A stretch of 64,000 bases of DNA from Podospora pseudocomata (taxonomy: Eukaryota; Ascomycota; Sordariomycetes; Sordariales; Podosporaceae): assembly GCF_035222375.1 (NCBI RefSeq), contig NC_085891.1:1984001-2048000 (forward strand), in the 5' to 3' direction. The position numbers were made by a program, and so were the translations under genes. This document shows positions 46,744 to 58,234 of the stretch, in pieces (the stretch's first letter is position 1; each line of letters begins with the position of its first letter). The notes below the pieces were generated by a model. That model was not told the origin of the DNA. It did no database searches and saw only the letters and a list, made by a program, of their open reading frames with translations.

Positions 46744-47365
46744 TTTGACGGTGGTTGTCGTGATAACCGAGTGGTGTCAATTTCGCGATGCTTCGTCAAG
46801 GTGGGTTGGAATCCGAATATTTGGTGTGGGCTTTAGAAAATGCGCACAAGCTAGGGCCGGTTGGTGTGGCTGGTGACTCCATCACGTGCCGGCAGAAAAG
46901 TGGCTCGTAGGAGCGGTCAAGTATGGCTTGAAAACCTTACCGGGGTTTCAAGCTTTTTGACCCTGTCGGCTTTGTCTGCCAATCAAGCAGGGCAGTGACC
47001 GTGCACCCGCGATTCACTTGACAGGGGGAGCCATACAGATAGCCCGACCAGAAGCGGCCTCTTTCATGAACGGGACCAAAGTTGCATGAACCTGCGAGAC
47101 CGAAATTTCTTGACACCTTTACTCTGAGATAGGGGGCAACTGGGAATTCCATACTCAAGCGATCCGGTCATTCCAGTTCCCGAAATCCTCTCCCACACAC
47201 CAGGCGCCGTCATCCCCTCTCGGGCCAGATTTCGCATCGTCATCCGCTCCGGATCTCCCTTGTCGGTGGATTCGGTCCGCGATACATTCGCCTGTCAAAC
47301 TTCGACGAACCCCATACCCAACCACAAACCACGCGCCGGAACTTCCGGGCGACAGCAGGGCGAAG
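46744..47365. promoter_or_regulatory. Divergent promoter between eL39 and ARL1
   Basis: About 620 bp between two divergent start codons; it holds both promoters. No specific binding site can be assigned with confidence. Confidence 0.5.
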
Positions 47366-48105
47366 ATGGGGCAAACCATGTCATGGCTCGGTTCCTTGTC
47401 CAGCTTCTTTTCGTCAAAGAAGGAAATCCGGATTCTGATTCTCGGACTGGTTCGCCTTCCCGATCCCTGATCCGTTTCTATGCGCACGCGATACTGACGG
47501 CCGCGCTTCCAGGACAACGCCGGCAAAACCACACTTCTCTACAGACTCAAGGTGCGCTTTTCTCCATTCTTGACACAGGAGGAGTTTTAAGTCTAACAAA
47601 GACTTGCAGATCGGCGAGGTAGTAACAACGATACCAACGATCGGGTTCAACGTCGAGTCCGTCACATACAACAACCTCAACTTCAACGTGTGGGATCTTG
47701 GTGGACAGACTAGCATCAGGCCATACTGGAGATGCTACTATGCCAACACGGCGGCGGTCATCTTCGTGGTGGACTCGACCGATATCGAGCGGTTGCAGAC
47801 AGCGGCGGATGAGTTGGCGGCCATGCTGAACGAGGATGAGCTAAAGGATGCCGCGCTGTTGGTATTTGCCAACAAGCAGGATCAACCGGGTGCGAAGGGT
47901 GCGGCGGACATCTCTCAGGCGCTCAGGCTTGGCGAGCTGAGGGACAGAAACTGGAGCATCGTCCCTTGCAGTGCCGTTGATGGCTCTGGTGTGGAAGAGG
48001 GAATGAACTGGCTGTCGGTAAGTTTTGAGACATGGTGATCCCTGTTTGACATCACATACACCGGCATGCTGACAAGAACCACAGCAAACTGTAGCACAGG
48101 ATTAG
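47366..48105 (+). CDS. ARL1: ARL1, ARF-like small GTPase of the trans-Golgi
   Basis: Four exons: 47366-47449, 47513-47551 (39 nt), 47610-48017 and 48085-48105 (21 nt), giving 183 residues. The N-terminal Gly2 (MGQTMSWLG) is a myristoylation candidate, and [16 protein letters not shown] is the amphipathic helix. The P-loop GLDNAGKT is split by intron 1. Further boxes are PTIGFN (switch I), WDLGGQ (switch II) and NKQD; CSAVDG matches the G5 position. This is characteristic of Arl1, which recruits GRIP-domain golgins. The last exon encodes only QTVAQD after the conserved NWLS. Confidence 0.94.
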
Positions 48106-49161
48106 AGTGCTGGTTGTTTGGCGCACAGCAGATATGAGAAAGGGGGGGGCTTTTGTACAACAAACACATGAGCATGCCCGCGATTTACGAATTTGTCGAA
48201 AGCAGACTTGGGTATTTACAACCACGCGCGCACACACACACACGTACGGCGGAGAGCGGCGACTCGGGAGTTTTCTTGGGGGGGGCGGACGATGGCACGT
48301 TTTGCCCACGAGGGCCCGTGTGGATGGATGACATACTATGCGATAGGCGCAGGGCTGCATAAGACAGGGGCGGCGTGGGCGGTGGGAGGGGTTTTGGCAC
48401 GTATACAGGAACTTACACCATTTAATAACATACAACCCTGTGGTGGGGTTTAATATTCTCGGGTTGACATCACAGTCATGTGTTGGTTCGCGAAGTGAAG
48501 GTCTTGATCAACCGCAAATTTCTCGAGTTGGCTGTCCATGGTTGGCGTGGGACGTTTATCCAGGGGTCCTTAAGGTCTGTGGGTTGCTTCTTCAACATAC
48601 ATGCACATTGGCTAAACCCGGTGGTATTGCGTCTATAGCATTCGGACCCTTTCCTCTCGAGACACTCACGGTAAGCCAAATCATTGTTGTCTATATTCAA
48701 GTAAGAAGGGCGTGTCCTAACTTTCTCCTGGACGGCCCATGTTTCCACATCCCCTCCCCCCCTGGTAAATATGCCTCCTGATTTCTGATAGATGGTCATA
48801 AACACACCTTAATTGGCCTCTTTCGTGGGCTGGTTGATTTGTAAGTCTGCAGCTTTTGTGGGTCGAATTTGTGTCTAGGACTGGCTGTTGTTGGGGTAGG
48901 CGTTGAGTATATCGACTCTGGACAGTGGTATGGGCTGCCGGATGACGGAAAACCTCATTTCACATGATTCCACCCTCGGGGGGTTGATGCCATCGGTATG
49001 GAGAATGATATGATGATCGATGAGCTAATGCCTAGGTATCAACCTTGGATCTTCGGCAGCGGGGGCCCTAGGACACAGCAGAAGTCGAAGATGTCACTGT
49101 TTTGTTTTGTCAGCCGTTTTGTTTACAGATATGTCTATTCTCTCAGTAAAGTGGGACCATA
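48106..49161. other. Convergent intergenic region downstream of ARL1
   Basis: About 1.05 kb between two 3' ends. It holds a short CA dinucleotide run near 48232-48243 and a G-rich patch. No gene is visible. Confidence 0.6.
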
Positions 49162-49559
49162 CTAGTAAGTTTCGCAGCATTTGTCGCAGCAGCTCTGCTC
49201 TCTTCGGGGCTCAATGTAACCCGGAACGGTGAGGACCATTGGTTCGATGGGGCGCTGAGGTTGGGGTGTTAGTTTGGGGTTGGACAGAGGAAGGGAAGAC
49301 CTACAGGCTGCCGGGAAGTGACATTATGAACACCAGAGGTTGAGGTAACATTCTTCACGCTGGAGGGGGTCCGACTAGGGCTTATGATGAACCCGGTAGC
49401 GGTATTAGGGGCATAGGATACGCTGGGGTTGATGATTGGGTTGGCTAGACGGACGGGATGGGGGGAGGTGGAGGGTTCTGGAGGGACTGTGAGGTGGCGG
49501 GAGTTGCTGGGCTTTCTCTCACTGGCAAGGCCAGGAGTGGTGGGATTGGTGGAAGACAT
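49162..49559 (-). CDS. Small hypothetical protein with Cys-rich C-terminus
   Basis: Two exons (49559-49305, 49254-49162), 115 residues. I do not recognise a family. The first exon is disordered, rich in Ser, Thr and Pro. The second encodes RPIEPMVLTVPGYIEPRREQ followed by SCCDKCCETY, a tail with two CC pairs that could bind metal or be acylated. The splice signals are good: donor GTAGGT, branch ACTAAC, acceptor CCTCAG, phase 0. An upstream in-frame Met exists at 49721, but the ATGTCTTCC at 49559 has better context and composition. Function unknown. Confidence 0.6.
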
Positions 49560-50641
49560 GATTTTCTGTCGATGGTTGTGGGGGCCGGTTTGGTATGAGA
49601 TGGGTGTAGAATGACTTGAGAGGGGGCAAGTATGAAAGAGGAAACGTATCCATGCCAGAATGAAAGATATATCTGTCGAGATGAGGCTCACCAGCGTGTC
49701 CCGTGAAAGGGGCGCCGGCAAGGGGGCAGCCCAGATTCGCTGCTCACGGTGCTGCTGGAGCGGCTGCAGAGAGTGTGGGAATTCTCTGCTATAAGCGGCA
49801 CAGGATAGAAACTGACAGTGTTAGTATACTCACCCTGCAAAAATATGGTTAGTGTTGTCTTCTTTGGAGCAAAGTGAACAGAGAGTATGGTACCATCTTG
49901 TGTGTTCATCACGGAAAGCCAAAGCGAAAAACACAGGAACAGTTCAATGCACGCATTTATGTAGCTAGGAGTTACGGGAGAGGTCTAAATGGTCTGTTTC
50001 ATTTTGGGATGGACTAAGTATGCAAGCCTACTGTCTTGTCATGTGGGGGCTCATTGTGTCCAGAGAGAACATGTGTTGTTCCTAGCTCCTCCTTGTTTTA
50101 AACTCCATGGCTTGGGACCTATAGTTGTTTTGAGTGTGCGGCGCATGAATAGAGATGAGGCTGATGGTGCGGTATATTCCCGTTGTTGGAGTGAGGGCAA
50201 AATGAATGGGAGTAGGTAACACTTCTCCTTTGACTTGGTCATGAAACCATTGACCGGAAGAAGCTATTCTGTAGTATTATATAGAGGAATAAGAACAGGT
50301 TACTCCCTTTGCTGAGAAAGTCGCAAAATGTACAATGTCTCCAGCCAAATCTGAAGCCCAAATAGGAAAGAAGTGCTGGTGTTGTTGAAGTATCCCCGAT
50401 AAGCTGATAAGCACACCTCCGATAGCGGATATCGATCTATCCAGCTGAAATCAGCCCCGCGCTCTCCTCTGCTACATGCATGTGGGTCTTGGGTCTGAAC
50501 GATCGCTGCCCCGCCATGACTGACTGGGGTTGTGAGTCAAATCAACTTTCTTGGTGTGGGTGGCATTGCTGTAGTTGAAGATATTCCCGTCGTCCACCAC
50601 CTACGCCAACAAAACTCCCAATTGCACACCAGAACAGCAAT
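49560..50641. other. Divergent intergenic region
   Basis: About 1.1 kb between the small Cys-tail gene and the FRS2 gene. No supported frame, repeat or RNA gene was seen. Confidence 0.55.
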
Positions 50642-52586
50642 ATGGCTCAAACAAGCAGCGCCTCACCGGGGGATCTCACCACAGAGATCCTCCAGGCTCT
50701 TTCCCAGAAGGACCCCATCAACTCGACCGAGGCTTTCCCCCAGATCCCCTTCGAGTCCATCAAAGCCGCCCTCGACCGTCTCGCTTCCCGGTCTATGGTC
50801 AAATACGAACAAATCGAGCGCGAAGAGGCCTTCTTGGAACCAGAGGCTGAGATTATCGTCAGCCACGGCAGTCACGAGGCCCGTGTCTTCGATGCGGTGC
50901 ACAAGGCGTTGGAAGGCTTGTCGATTCAGGATTTGGAAAAGGAGATCGGCGACAAGACAGTGACCAAGCTTGGTCAGGGCAAGGCTTTCAAGGAGAAGTG
51001 GATCAAGAAGGATGGTAGCAAGTTGGTTGCGTTGGTATGTGGTTTGCGCCGAGTCTGGTCGTTGACAACGACAAGCATACAGATGCTGACTGCAGTTGGT
51101 ATAGGTCGACTCGATCAACGATGTTACGAGGGATCAACTCAGGGTGATCAAGGAGACAAAGACACACGATGCCAAGATTATTGCCGACCTGAAGAAGCGC
51201 AAGCTTCTTAAGCTCCAGAAGGTCATTTCCTTCACGATACACAAGGCCGAGAAGTTCGCCCTCGAGATGGTCAAGGAGGAGACAGATCTTACCGCCGAGA
51301 TGCTGGCATCTGGCGCGTGGAAGGAGGCTACTTTCAGTGAGTGCTGGCAGAGCTGTGCGCATGGCTTGGGCAGGAGCCAATACTGCTTGCTGTCCGAGGC
51401 CGGCACGAGAAGGACAATAAGGACAATAAGGCTGACACTCTGGCAGAGCCATACAACTTCAAGGCACTGGGTGCTGATCAACATGCTGGTGCCCTTCACC
51501 CCCTGAACAAGGTCCGCTCTGAGTTCCGGTTAGTTGAATCTCTGCCAAGCCCCCCGTTTCGACCCCTAACCCTGGGCTGGTTATACTGACCTCTTGCACA
51601 GTCAAATCTTCTTCGAGATGGGCTTCACAGAAATGCCTACCAACCAGTTCGTCGAGTCTGGCTTCTGGGTATGTTGGATCATGACGTGGTCAAACTCTGC
51701 GTGGCTAACATGATCACAGAACTTCGACACACTCTTCGTCCCTCAGCAGCATCCTGCTCGTGATCTCCAAGATACTTTCTACGTCTCAGACCCACCAAAG
51801 GCCGGCAGACCTACTGCCACTGGTCCAGATGACAAGGCGGACTATGAGGAGTATTTCAAGAACGTACAACAAGTCCACCAGGACGGCAAGTATGACTCGA
51901 TCGGTTACAGATATCCCTGGGCTGAGGATGAGTCGCTAAGGTATGTTGTTCCTGCCACAATTTGCAGCAATATGAATTAATTCAGTGCAGACTTGTTCTA
52001 CGGACACACACCACTTCCGTTTCTGCTGCCATGCTGCACAAGCTCGCGCAACAGAAAGACGAGAATGGGCGTGTGCCACCAGCGCGGTACTTCTCTATCG
52101 ACAGAGTCTTCAGGAACGAGACAGTCGATGCCACACATCTTTGCGAGTTCCACCAAGTAGAGGGCGTCATTGCTGATTATGGCCTGACCCTCGGTGGCCT
52201 GATGGAGTTCATGGATATGTTCTTCGGCGCCATGGGTGTCACAGATTTGCGTTACAAGCCTGCGTAAGTTGTTCTGCTCTACCCTGGTTCAAGAGCAGAT
52301 GCTGATGTTTCACAGTTACAACCCGTACACTGAGCCATCGATGGAAATCTTCTCCCACCACAAGGGCCTCAACAAGCTCATCGAAATCGGTAACTCTGGT
52401 ATTTTCAGGCCTGAGATGTTGGAGGCGATGGGTCTGCCCAGGGACTTGAGGGTGTTCGGTTTCGGTCTGAGTCTGGAGAGACCAACTATGATCAAGTATG
52501 GTATCTCCAACATTCGCGAGCTCCTCGGCCACCAAGTCGACCTGAGCTTCGTGCAAAAGAACCCGGCCGTTCGTTTCGACAAATAG
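50642..52586 (+). CDS. FRS2: Cytosolic phenylalanyl-tRNA synthetase alpha subunit
   Basis: Seven exons: 50642-51034, 51105-51336, 51447-51528, 51602-51668, 51720-51940, 51991-52263 and 52316-52586, giving 512 residues. The N-terminal half contains small winged-helix-like tRNA-contact domains ([38 protein letters not shown]). The class II catalytic core shows [26 protein letters not shown], motif 2 [19 protein letters not shown] and motif 3 [15 protein letters not shown]. The enzyme works as an alpha2-beta2 tetramer and charges tRNA-Phe; the beta subunit is not in this window. All six introns join in phase and restore family sequence. An upstream frame starting at 50532 is not credible. Confidence 0.96.
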
Positions 52587-53474
52587 GTGAATCTACGATA
52601 GACGGGGGAAAATCAAAAGATCAAAACCTGCAAACAATCACGTCCAAAAACAGTCCACAGATGAATGTGGTGCCGAAAGAAATGTTGTGTTACAATGCCA
52701 CCGCAGTCCAGGCAGCGGCATTATCTATGCCGACTTGGCCAGAAGTGGCATTGCGGTGAATCTGTGTAGAGTTAGCCAAGACGGTTGCCTTGCCGTGCTT
52801 GCTCATGTTGCGGACCGCCGAACCACTGAATGATATGGTCCGCAATTCTTGTATGCATGGCGTCTAGGAGGATGACGAATAGAATCAAAAGAGTCGTATA
52901 CTAACTAATCATGGGACCAGCCCTACGGGGGAAGATTACCCCACATTGAATGAAACAGATACCGGTTATGTTAGGGATTAACAGCATGTAAGGTTCTTTT
53001 GACTAACAACTCGGGCCGTCCTCAGCTCGCGGCGGCGTTGGACGGCTAAGACGGAAGTGTAACCATTGTAGAGTTACGTTTTTTAGGACACGCCGAGGAA
53101 GCCTGAGGACCGAGGCGAGGACCATCCATGCCTGATAAGGCGACAAATTGGGGGAGTGGTCACAAGTGTGGGAGGATGACATGACTGTTAAGTTGCTTGG
53201 GGGTTCGTATCGAGAATGGAATGCTGGGTGAGTGAGTAATAAAAGAGTTGTCGGAGCCTTGCCTGGAAGGACTTTTGTTCTACTTTCCTCAAGTGGTTTT
53301 TCGTTTTCCCTTCCTTCTTCCTCAGGTCCTACATCAGGCTTACACATACACACCATCTGGGGGAAAGTGCTTATATATTCCCGTTACCCTACCTACCCGA
53401 CACACTGGAACTAGGCGGTGGCAGTGCAAACTGTAACCACCGATCAGATAATCTTTTGTCCAATTGTTTGCGAC
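52587..53474. other. Intergenic region between FRS2 and a small gene
   Basis: About 0.9 kb. It should include the FRS2 3' UTR and the promoter of the next gene. Nothing else is recognisable. Confidence 0.55.
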
Positions 53475-53849
53475 ATGACGTCTTCGTCTTCTCCTTCGGG
53501 ACAAGGCTCCCGCCCGGGTCCGCTTGATATTGGGGGTTCTTCATCGTCCAGATCAACGGTATGTTTGCCTGGTAGTGGTTGGAGAGGCCGAATGAACAAG
53601 ACTGACGACAGGAAAAAGGACTATTTTAACTGCAATGGTGAAGCGACATCGCCTACGTCTCCTGCGTCGGCTACTGCCCCGCTGTTTCCACGGAGTAGGA
53701 CGGCGTATGGGAGCTCGCCGCCTGATTCGGTCAAGAGTGTCAAGAGCCCGAGGAAGGTGAATGCGAATAGTTATTGTGGGAGGCACTCGGATGAGTTTCT
53801 GTTTGGGGGACGGTCGTTGGGGGATTTGTGGAGGGCTGTGAAGAAGTGA
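53475..53849 (+). CDS. Small hypothetical protein with a C-terminal GRHSDEFLFGGRS motif
   Basis: I do not recognise a characterised family. The open frame encodes 124 residues: a Ser/Gly/Pro-rich N-terminus, a linker with TSPTSPAS and RSRTAYGSSPPDS, and the compact tail YCGRHSDEFLFGGRSLGDLWRAV. The tail looks like a conserved linear motif; similar YxGRH...WLFGG-type tails occur in small uncharacterised ascomycete proteins. A perfect donor GTATGT at 53559 and AAAAAG at 53613-53618 could define a 60-nt in-frame intron. Splicing would remove 20 residues, join RST to DYFNCNG and leave the frame intact. Either form is possible. Confidence 0.6.
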   Translation: MTSSSSPSGQGSRPGPLDIGGSSSSRSTVCLPGSGWRGRMNKTDDRKKDYFNCNGEATSPTSPASATAPLFPRSRTAYGSSPPDSVKSVKSPRKVNANSYCGRHSDEFLFGGRSLGDLWRAVKK

Positions 53850-54182
53850 CGAACTTGAAGGGAGGGTGGTGACGACAAGGCATGATGGATATGGGCATTG
53901 GGATATGGCGTTTAGATTTGGACTGGGGAGGATTTGGGAATTTGGATTGAAGATACCTACTCTGCTTTTTATGTTTGATTACCTGTTGTACGAGAATGAA
54001 TGAGGGTATTTACAGTTGTGCTGGCGCATTTATACTGAACAATTGCGGGGGTGTTGGTTACCACTTCTGTCTGTTATCACCCCAAATCTTTGGACATTTC
54101 ACTGCCCCGGCGTTGCCGTAGTTTATGCCCCTACCCCCTATTGACCATGACTTTCAAACCCCCAGATTTTTTCAAAAAGCCC

Positions 54183-54236
<54 letters not shown>

Positions 54237-54553
54237 TTCACCCGTCCGTCCCTTCCAGTTATTCCGACAATCTGGTCCCCTAACCCGACTCCGTCCTAGC
54301 CGTCCTCAATCCCAATTCGCCAAGCACCACCCCAACCAACCCACCACCGGAGCGACCCGCACTTTCTCCACAGTGACAAACTTCCCTTGAGACCCTGTCA
54401 CCTCACACACTGAATCGCGCAGGGCGCGGTCCAGCTCACCAGCTCCGTTTTGTTGAATCCGCCCCAAAACAATTTTTCGCTCTGTTCTGTTTTCTCCTCA
54501 CAACACCACGCATTCCCAACTAGGTATCACGACTGTGTATTCCAACCGACAAT
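53850..54553. other. Intergenic region with ATC microsatellite
   Basis: About 0.7 kb upstream of PHS1; includes the TCA/ATC tract at 54184-54236. No gene is visible. Confidence 0.6.
54184..54236. repeat. (ATC)n trinucleotide microsatellite, about 17 units
   Basis: Uninterrupted TCA/ATC units over about 53 bp in the PHS1 upstream region. It would encode a run of Ile in one frame, which is not coding. Confidence 0.95.
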
Positions 54554-55311
54554 ATGAGTACAACAACAAGACCCACGCAAAAACCGCCCACCTCGGCCCT
54601 CACGCCGAAAAAGCTATACCTTGTATTATACAACTCCGCCTCGGCGGTGGCCTGGCTGACGGTGCTCGGGAGGGTGGTCGTGACGTTGAACTACAAGGGG
54701 GATCCGTTTTTCGTTCCGTTGGTGGTGGACAATTTCGCGAGGGTGACGCAGACGTTTGCTGTGATGGAGATTTTGCATGCTTTGACTGGTGAGCCCCCCC
54801 TTTCGCAACTCTCTAGGGAGCCTCGCTGACGACTCACCCCCCAGGCGTCGTCCCCGCCCCCGTCTTCACAACCCTCATGCAAGTCGCCTCCCGCCTCTTC
54901 CTCATGTATGCCATCACGCTCCCCTTCCCCCAGCTCAACGCTTCCTACTGGTACTCCTCCATGCTCTGCGCCTGGGCCACCACCGAGGTTATTCGATACA
55001 CCTACTTCGTCTTCAAGCAATTCGACCGCATCCCGGCTTCTCTTCACTGGCTGAGGTATTCTGCCTTTTTGATCCTCTACCCCATTGGGATCAGCTCCGA
55101 GGTTGCCATGACGCTCAGGGCTCTTTGGGGTCCTGCGAGCAGTGAGGCGTTTGCTTGGAGCAGCTGGTACCCTTATGCGCTGGGGGCGGTGTTGTTAAGT
55201 TATATCCCGGGGAGTGTGGTGCTTTATGGGCATATGTTGAAGCAGAGGAGGAAGTATCTTGGTGCTGGGGCGAAGGGGGAGGAGGTTAAGAACCAGAAGA
55301 AGAGACAGTAA
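54554..55311 (+). CDS. PHS1: Very-long-chain 3-hydroxyacyl-CoA dehydratase (PHS1)
   Basis: Two exons (54554-54788, 54845-55311), 233 residues, with about six hydrophobic segments. Family sequence includes YLVLYNSASAVAWLTVLGR, LEILHA-like MEILHALTG and TTEVIRYTYFVFKQF. The catalytic pair is visible in LYPIGISSE: the Tyr and the Glu seven residues later correspond to Tyr149 and Glu156 of yeast Phs1. The enzyme performs the third step of the ER fatty-acid elongation cycle, which supplies sphingolipids. The C-terminus is Lys-rich (KNQKKRQ), consistent with ER retention. Confidence 0.95.
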
Positions 55312-55718
55312 ATGAGAGGTTGAGGAATCTAGGGGATTAACAGAATTAAGATGAGGTACAAGACGGGAGGATCTGGCATTGCGTTATGGCATTACGACAT
55401 TGGTTTCTTGGACGACCATGGTTACGATTGCATCAATTTGCACTTTGAAGGAAAACAGCGGTCATTTCCAATGCGTTGAAAGGGACGGGGCGGAAAAGAT
55501 CAACGTGTGTGGTATCTTACTTGTGTACTAGTACGACGTTATAGACAAGAGGAGGAGCATCATAGAAAGCGAAGCCGCGAGCACCTGGTTATCTAGAAAG
55601 GCAAGGAGGAAAGGGGGGCGGAAGGAGAACCCCATAACAAAGAAGAACGCCGATTTCCAAAACAAAGCAACCGTCCCAACCTCTACGCCGAGCCATTGGC
55701 CCCTTATTATGTTGTTCT
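55312..55718. other. Convergent intergenic region
   Basis: About 0.4 kb between the 3' ends of PHS1 and the lipase-like gene. No feature is recognisable. Confidence 0.6.
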
Positions 55719-57063
55719 TCATGCGTGTATCGTCTCTGTCGAGCTCTCATACCATTCCTGGTTTACCCAGCTTGCGATCATATCTCTCGCATCAGCGGAG
55801 AGTTTGTCGTATCCTGGATTCTCTTTTGGTTCGAACATTGCTGTCGTCTTTGTTAGCCACCCTCGTTTCGATCTCACAACTGGAAGAATGCTCACACATG
55901 TGCGCCCACGTCTCATCCCTCGCCTTGTCGTTAATTGCTGGTCGCCAATCCCCGGCCTGATCCCTCTGCGGCACCACGCAAAACGTCCTCTCGTCTCCCA
56001 GCACCGTGCCGACCATGCTGACCTTTTCGAGAGCCCCGGCACTTTTCCCCAGCCGGGTGTAGAGATTCCCGAAACCGACGTTCAGCTCCTTGTCGAGGCG
56101 CATCATGTACGCCACCCGCTTCCGAAGTTCTTCTTTTCGGGCGAGGCAGCCGACGAATTCGAGATGAGAGGTGGCCCAGGTGAGGCCTTGGGTTATCTGA
56201 TCGCGCTTGAGGTAGGCTGCCGCTCCTGTTGCAGTTATTGCACCTACTGCTCCGGCTGCCAGGGCGAGGGTTCCCCATTTTCCCCAGCCGCCTCCTCCGG
56301 TTTGTGGTTTTTGGTCTGGTTGTTGCTGTTGTTGTTGTTGTTGTTGTTGTTGTTTCTGGGTGGATGGTGGGGCTTCGATGGCTTTTTGAGGAGCTTGTCG
56401 TTGTTGGTGGTGGTTTTCTTTGGCTGCGTTGGAAGAAGCACCGCCCCATATCGATGCCAGGCCGCTTAGTTGACCCATGACTTCTGCTGCTTTGGAGTAG
56501 TGCGTTTCTGCCCCGTGGGCGACGACGCCGGGGGAGATGCCGAGATAAGGGGTGTCGAAGGCGAGGACGGCCTGGATGTAGGGGAACATGAGGGAGTTGA
56601 GGGGGGCTTTCATGTTGCCTTGGTCGGGGGAGTTGCCGTTGTTGGGGATGGAGCCGTTGATTGCTTGTTCGGAGGCGATGGAGATGGCTGTTTCGGCGGC
56701 GACGATGCCGCCCATGGAGTGGCCGATCAGGATGACGCGGACGCCGGGCTCGACGGTGGGGGAGGGGGTGCCCAGGGAGACTTCGAGGTCGATTACCTTG
56801 TTGAGGAGCCAGTCGCGGAAGCGGTTGACGCAATCGGTTAGGTCGCCGCGGGTTTCGTAGGTGGGGTAGATGAGGAATTCGAGGTTGAGTTTGGGGAGGA
56901 GGGGCCGGAGGAGGGAGAGGAGGTGGGTTGGGAAGGCTTGGTTGGGGCCGAAGGTGTGGTCGTTACCCTTGAAGCCGTGGATGAAACAGAGGAGGAGTGT
57001 CTTCTTCATTTGGGGATGGGTAGGCGGTGGCATTGGTGGTCGGTTGGGCGGGTGCGACTGCAA
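55719..57063 (-). CDS. Lipase-like alpha/beta-hydrolase with internal poly-Gln
   Basis: Two exons (57063-55896, 55840-55719), 429 residues. It opens with KKTLLLCFIHGFKGNDHTF, a hydrolase strand and oxyanion motif, then LIYPTYETRGDL and the nucleophile elbow LIGHSMGGIVAAE. AFDTPYLGISP follows, with an Asp that may be catalytic. A poly-Gln run of about 11 and a Gly/Ala-rich hydrophobic stretch (LALAAGAVGAITATGAAAY) lie near residues 235-290. The C-terminal exon joins as WAHMSMFEPKENPGYDKL, a conserved ending of this fungal family, whose role is not established. The family start is probably the Met at 57009 (MKKTLLL); the upstream Met at 57063 adds 18 Pro-rich residues. Confidence 0.85.
56320..56354. 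repeat. CAA/GTT trinucleotide repeat encoding poly-Gln
   Basis: GTT-type units (CAA on the coding strand) inside the lipase-like gene, with one interrupting CTG/CAG unit. Confidence 0.9.
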
Positions 57064-58234
57064 TACAGGAAACTGCTTGAGCTGTGATATAGAAATAGAA
57101 TCGGGAATCTAGAACTGCACCCCAAGGCTGGCGTTCCGGGAGCTCAGTGTGGGGGCGGGGCCTGTGACGCATGGCAGATTGGCACTTCAGGTTGATGCAA
57201 CTCCACATGCCGTTGGAGATCTCCCAGAGGCTTGTGAATGCCCAGAACGCTAGGGCTTGCATTGCTCTTGGTAGGCCATATCATGAAAACTGATATGTAG
57301 ACTGGTACCCATCATAGAGCTACTGAAAGACAGTCAATAGTTGCCGGAGCATAGTCAATGTCCCTAGCAGGTAGTTGATAGGACTTCAGGAATAATCGGG
57401 ATGTCTTGCAAGAGAGTTAATTGACGGCATCTATCGTCTCTTAAGGTCTTAATAATTCCATGTCGCGGCCTGCATGTTTGTCCCTAGTGTGAGCACATGC
57501 CGAGACTTGAGCGATTCTAAGCCTGGCTCTGGTTCTTCGTGATACGAATCTTGTAGGAAATGGCGAGGGACACTTCATAACGACATACCCAGTGTTTTGA
57601 TGGATATCGTATTGGAGATGGGTACTTGGAAGTAGGGTGGCGTCCAAGGCTAGGCAGTTCCGGAGGTGACAGCTTACAGTGCCACAGCTGTTCGTGTCCT
57701 AGTTGACAGTTCATAAATGAGAGATTTCCAGGACGTGGCAGACACTGCAAGATTCTCTTCAGATTATCTTCATAATTCTATTCTATCTCTTCCATCGTCA
57801 AAGAGATCAGTCAATCGCTGAAGCAGCGGCATAAGAAACTCTTGATTAGGTAAGCTTACACCCGTTGCCTGTGGGCCGCGTCCGTGCGCAGAAACGCGCC
57901 AAGAGAGACGGGCCCTGGCCCTGAGCGAGTTGCTTCTTGTCGCAGTGATCAAAAGCGCGGAAACGTCTCTGAGCATCATCCATCTTCAGTTCCTTTCAGC
58001 GCAGTCGAGGTGACCAGCCTGGCATCGACCACGACATACTTCGTACCATGCCTTGAACTCGGTTCGGTCGCTGCATCCTCTTTCACTTTTTCTTCTCCTG
58101 CTCGGTCTTATTAACTGCTTCATTAAGGTTCGGTTTCTTCTACTTTTGATTTACTACCACATGTGCCGCCGTTCGGTTCGCTTTTCAACTACCACTTGCC
58201 AGAAATACCTAATTGCCATCTTTCAATAGACACC
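57064..58234. other. Divergent intergenic region
   Basis: About 1.2 kb between the lipase-like gene and the poly(A) polymerase gene. The last 150 bp before the poly(A) polymerase ATG are pyrimidine-rich. No other gene is supported. Confidence 0.55.

Noticed and set aside
46086-46799. 237-codon minus-strand open frame
   Set aside because: It overlaps the spliced eL39 gene in another frame and has no homology; the eL39 reading is decisive.
54184-54236. Poly-Ile coding tract
   Set aside because: It is an ATC microsatellite in an intergenic region with no coding support.
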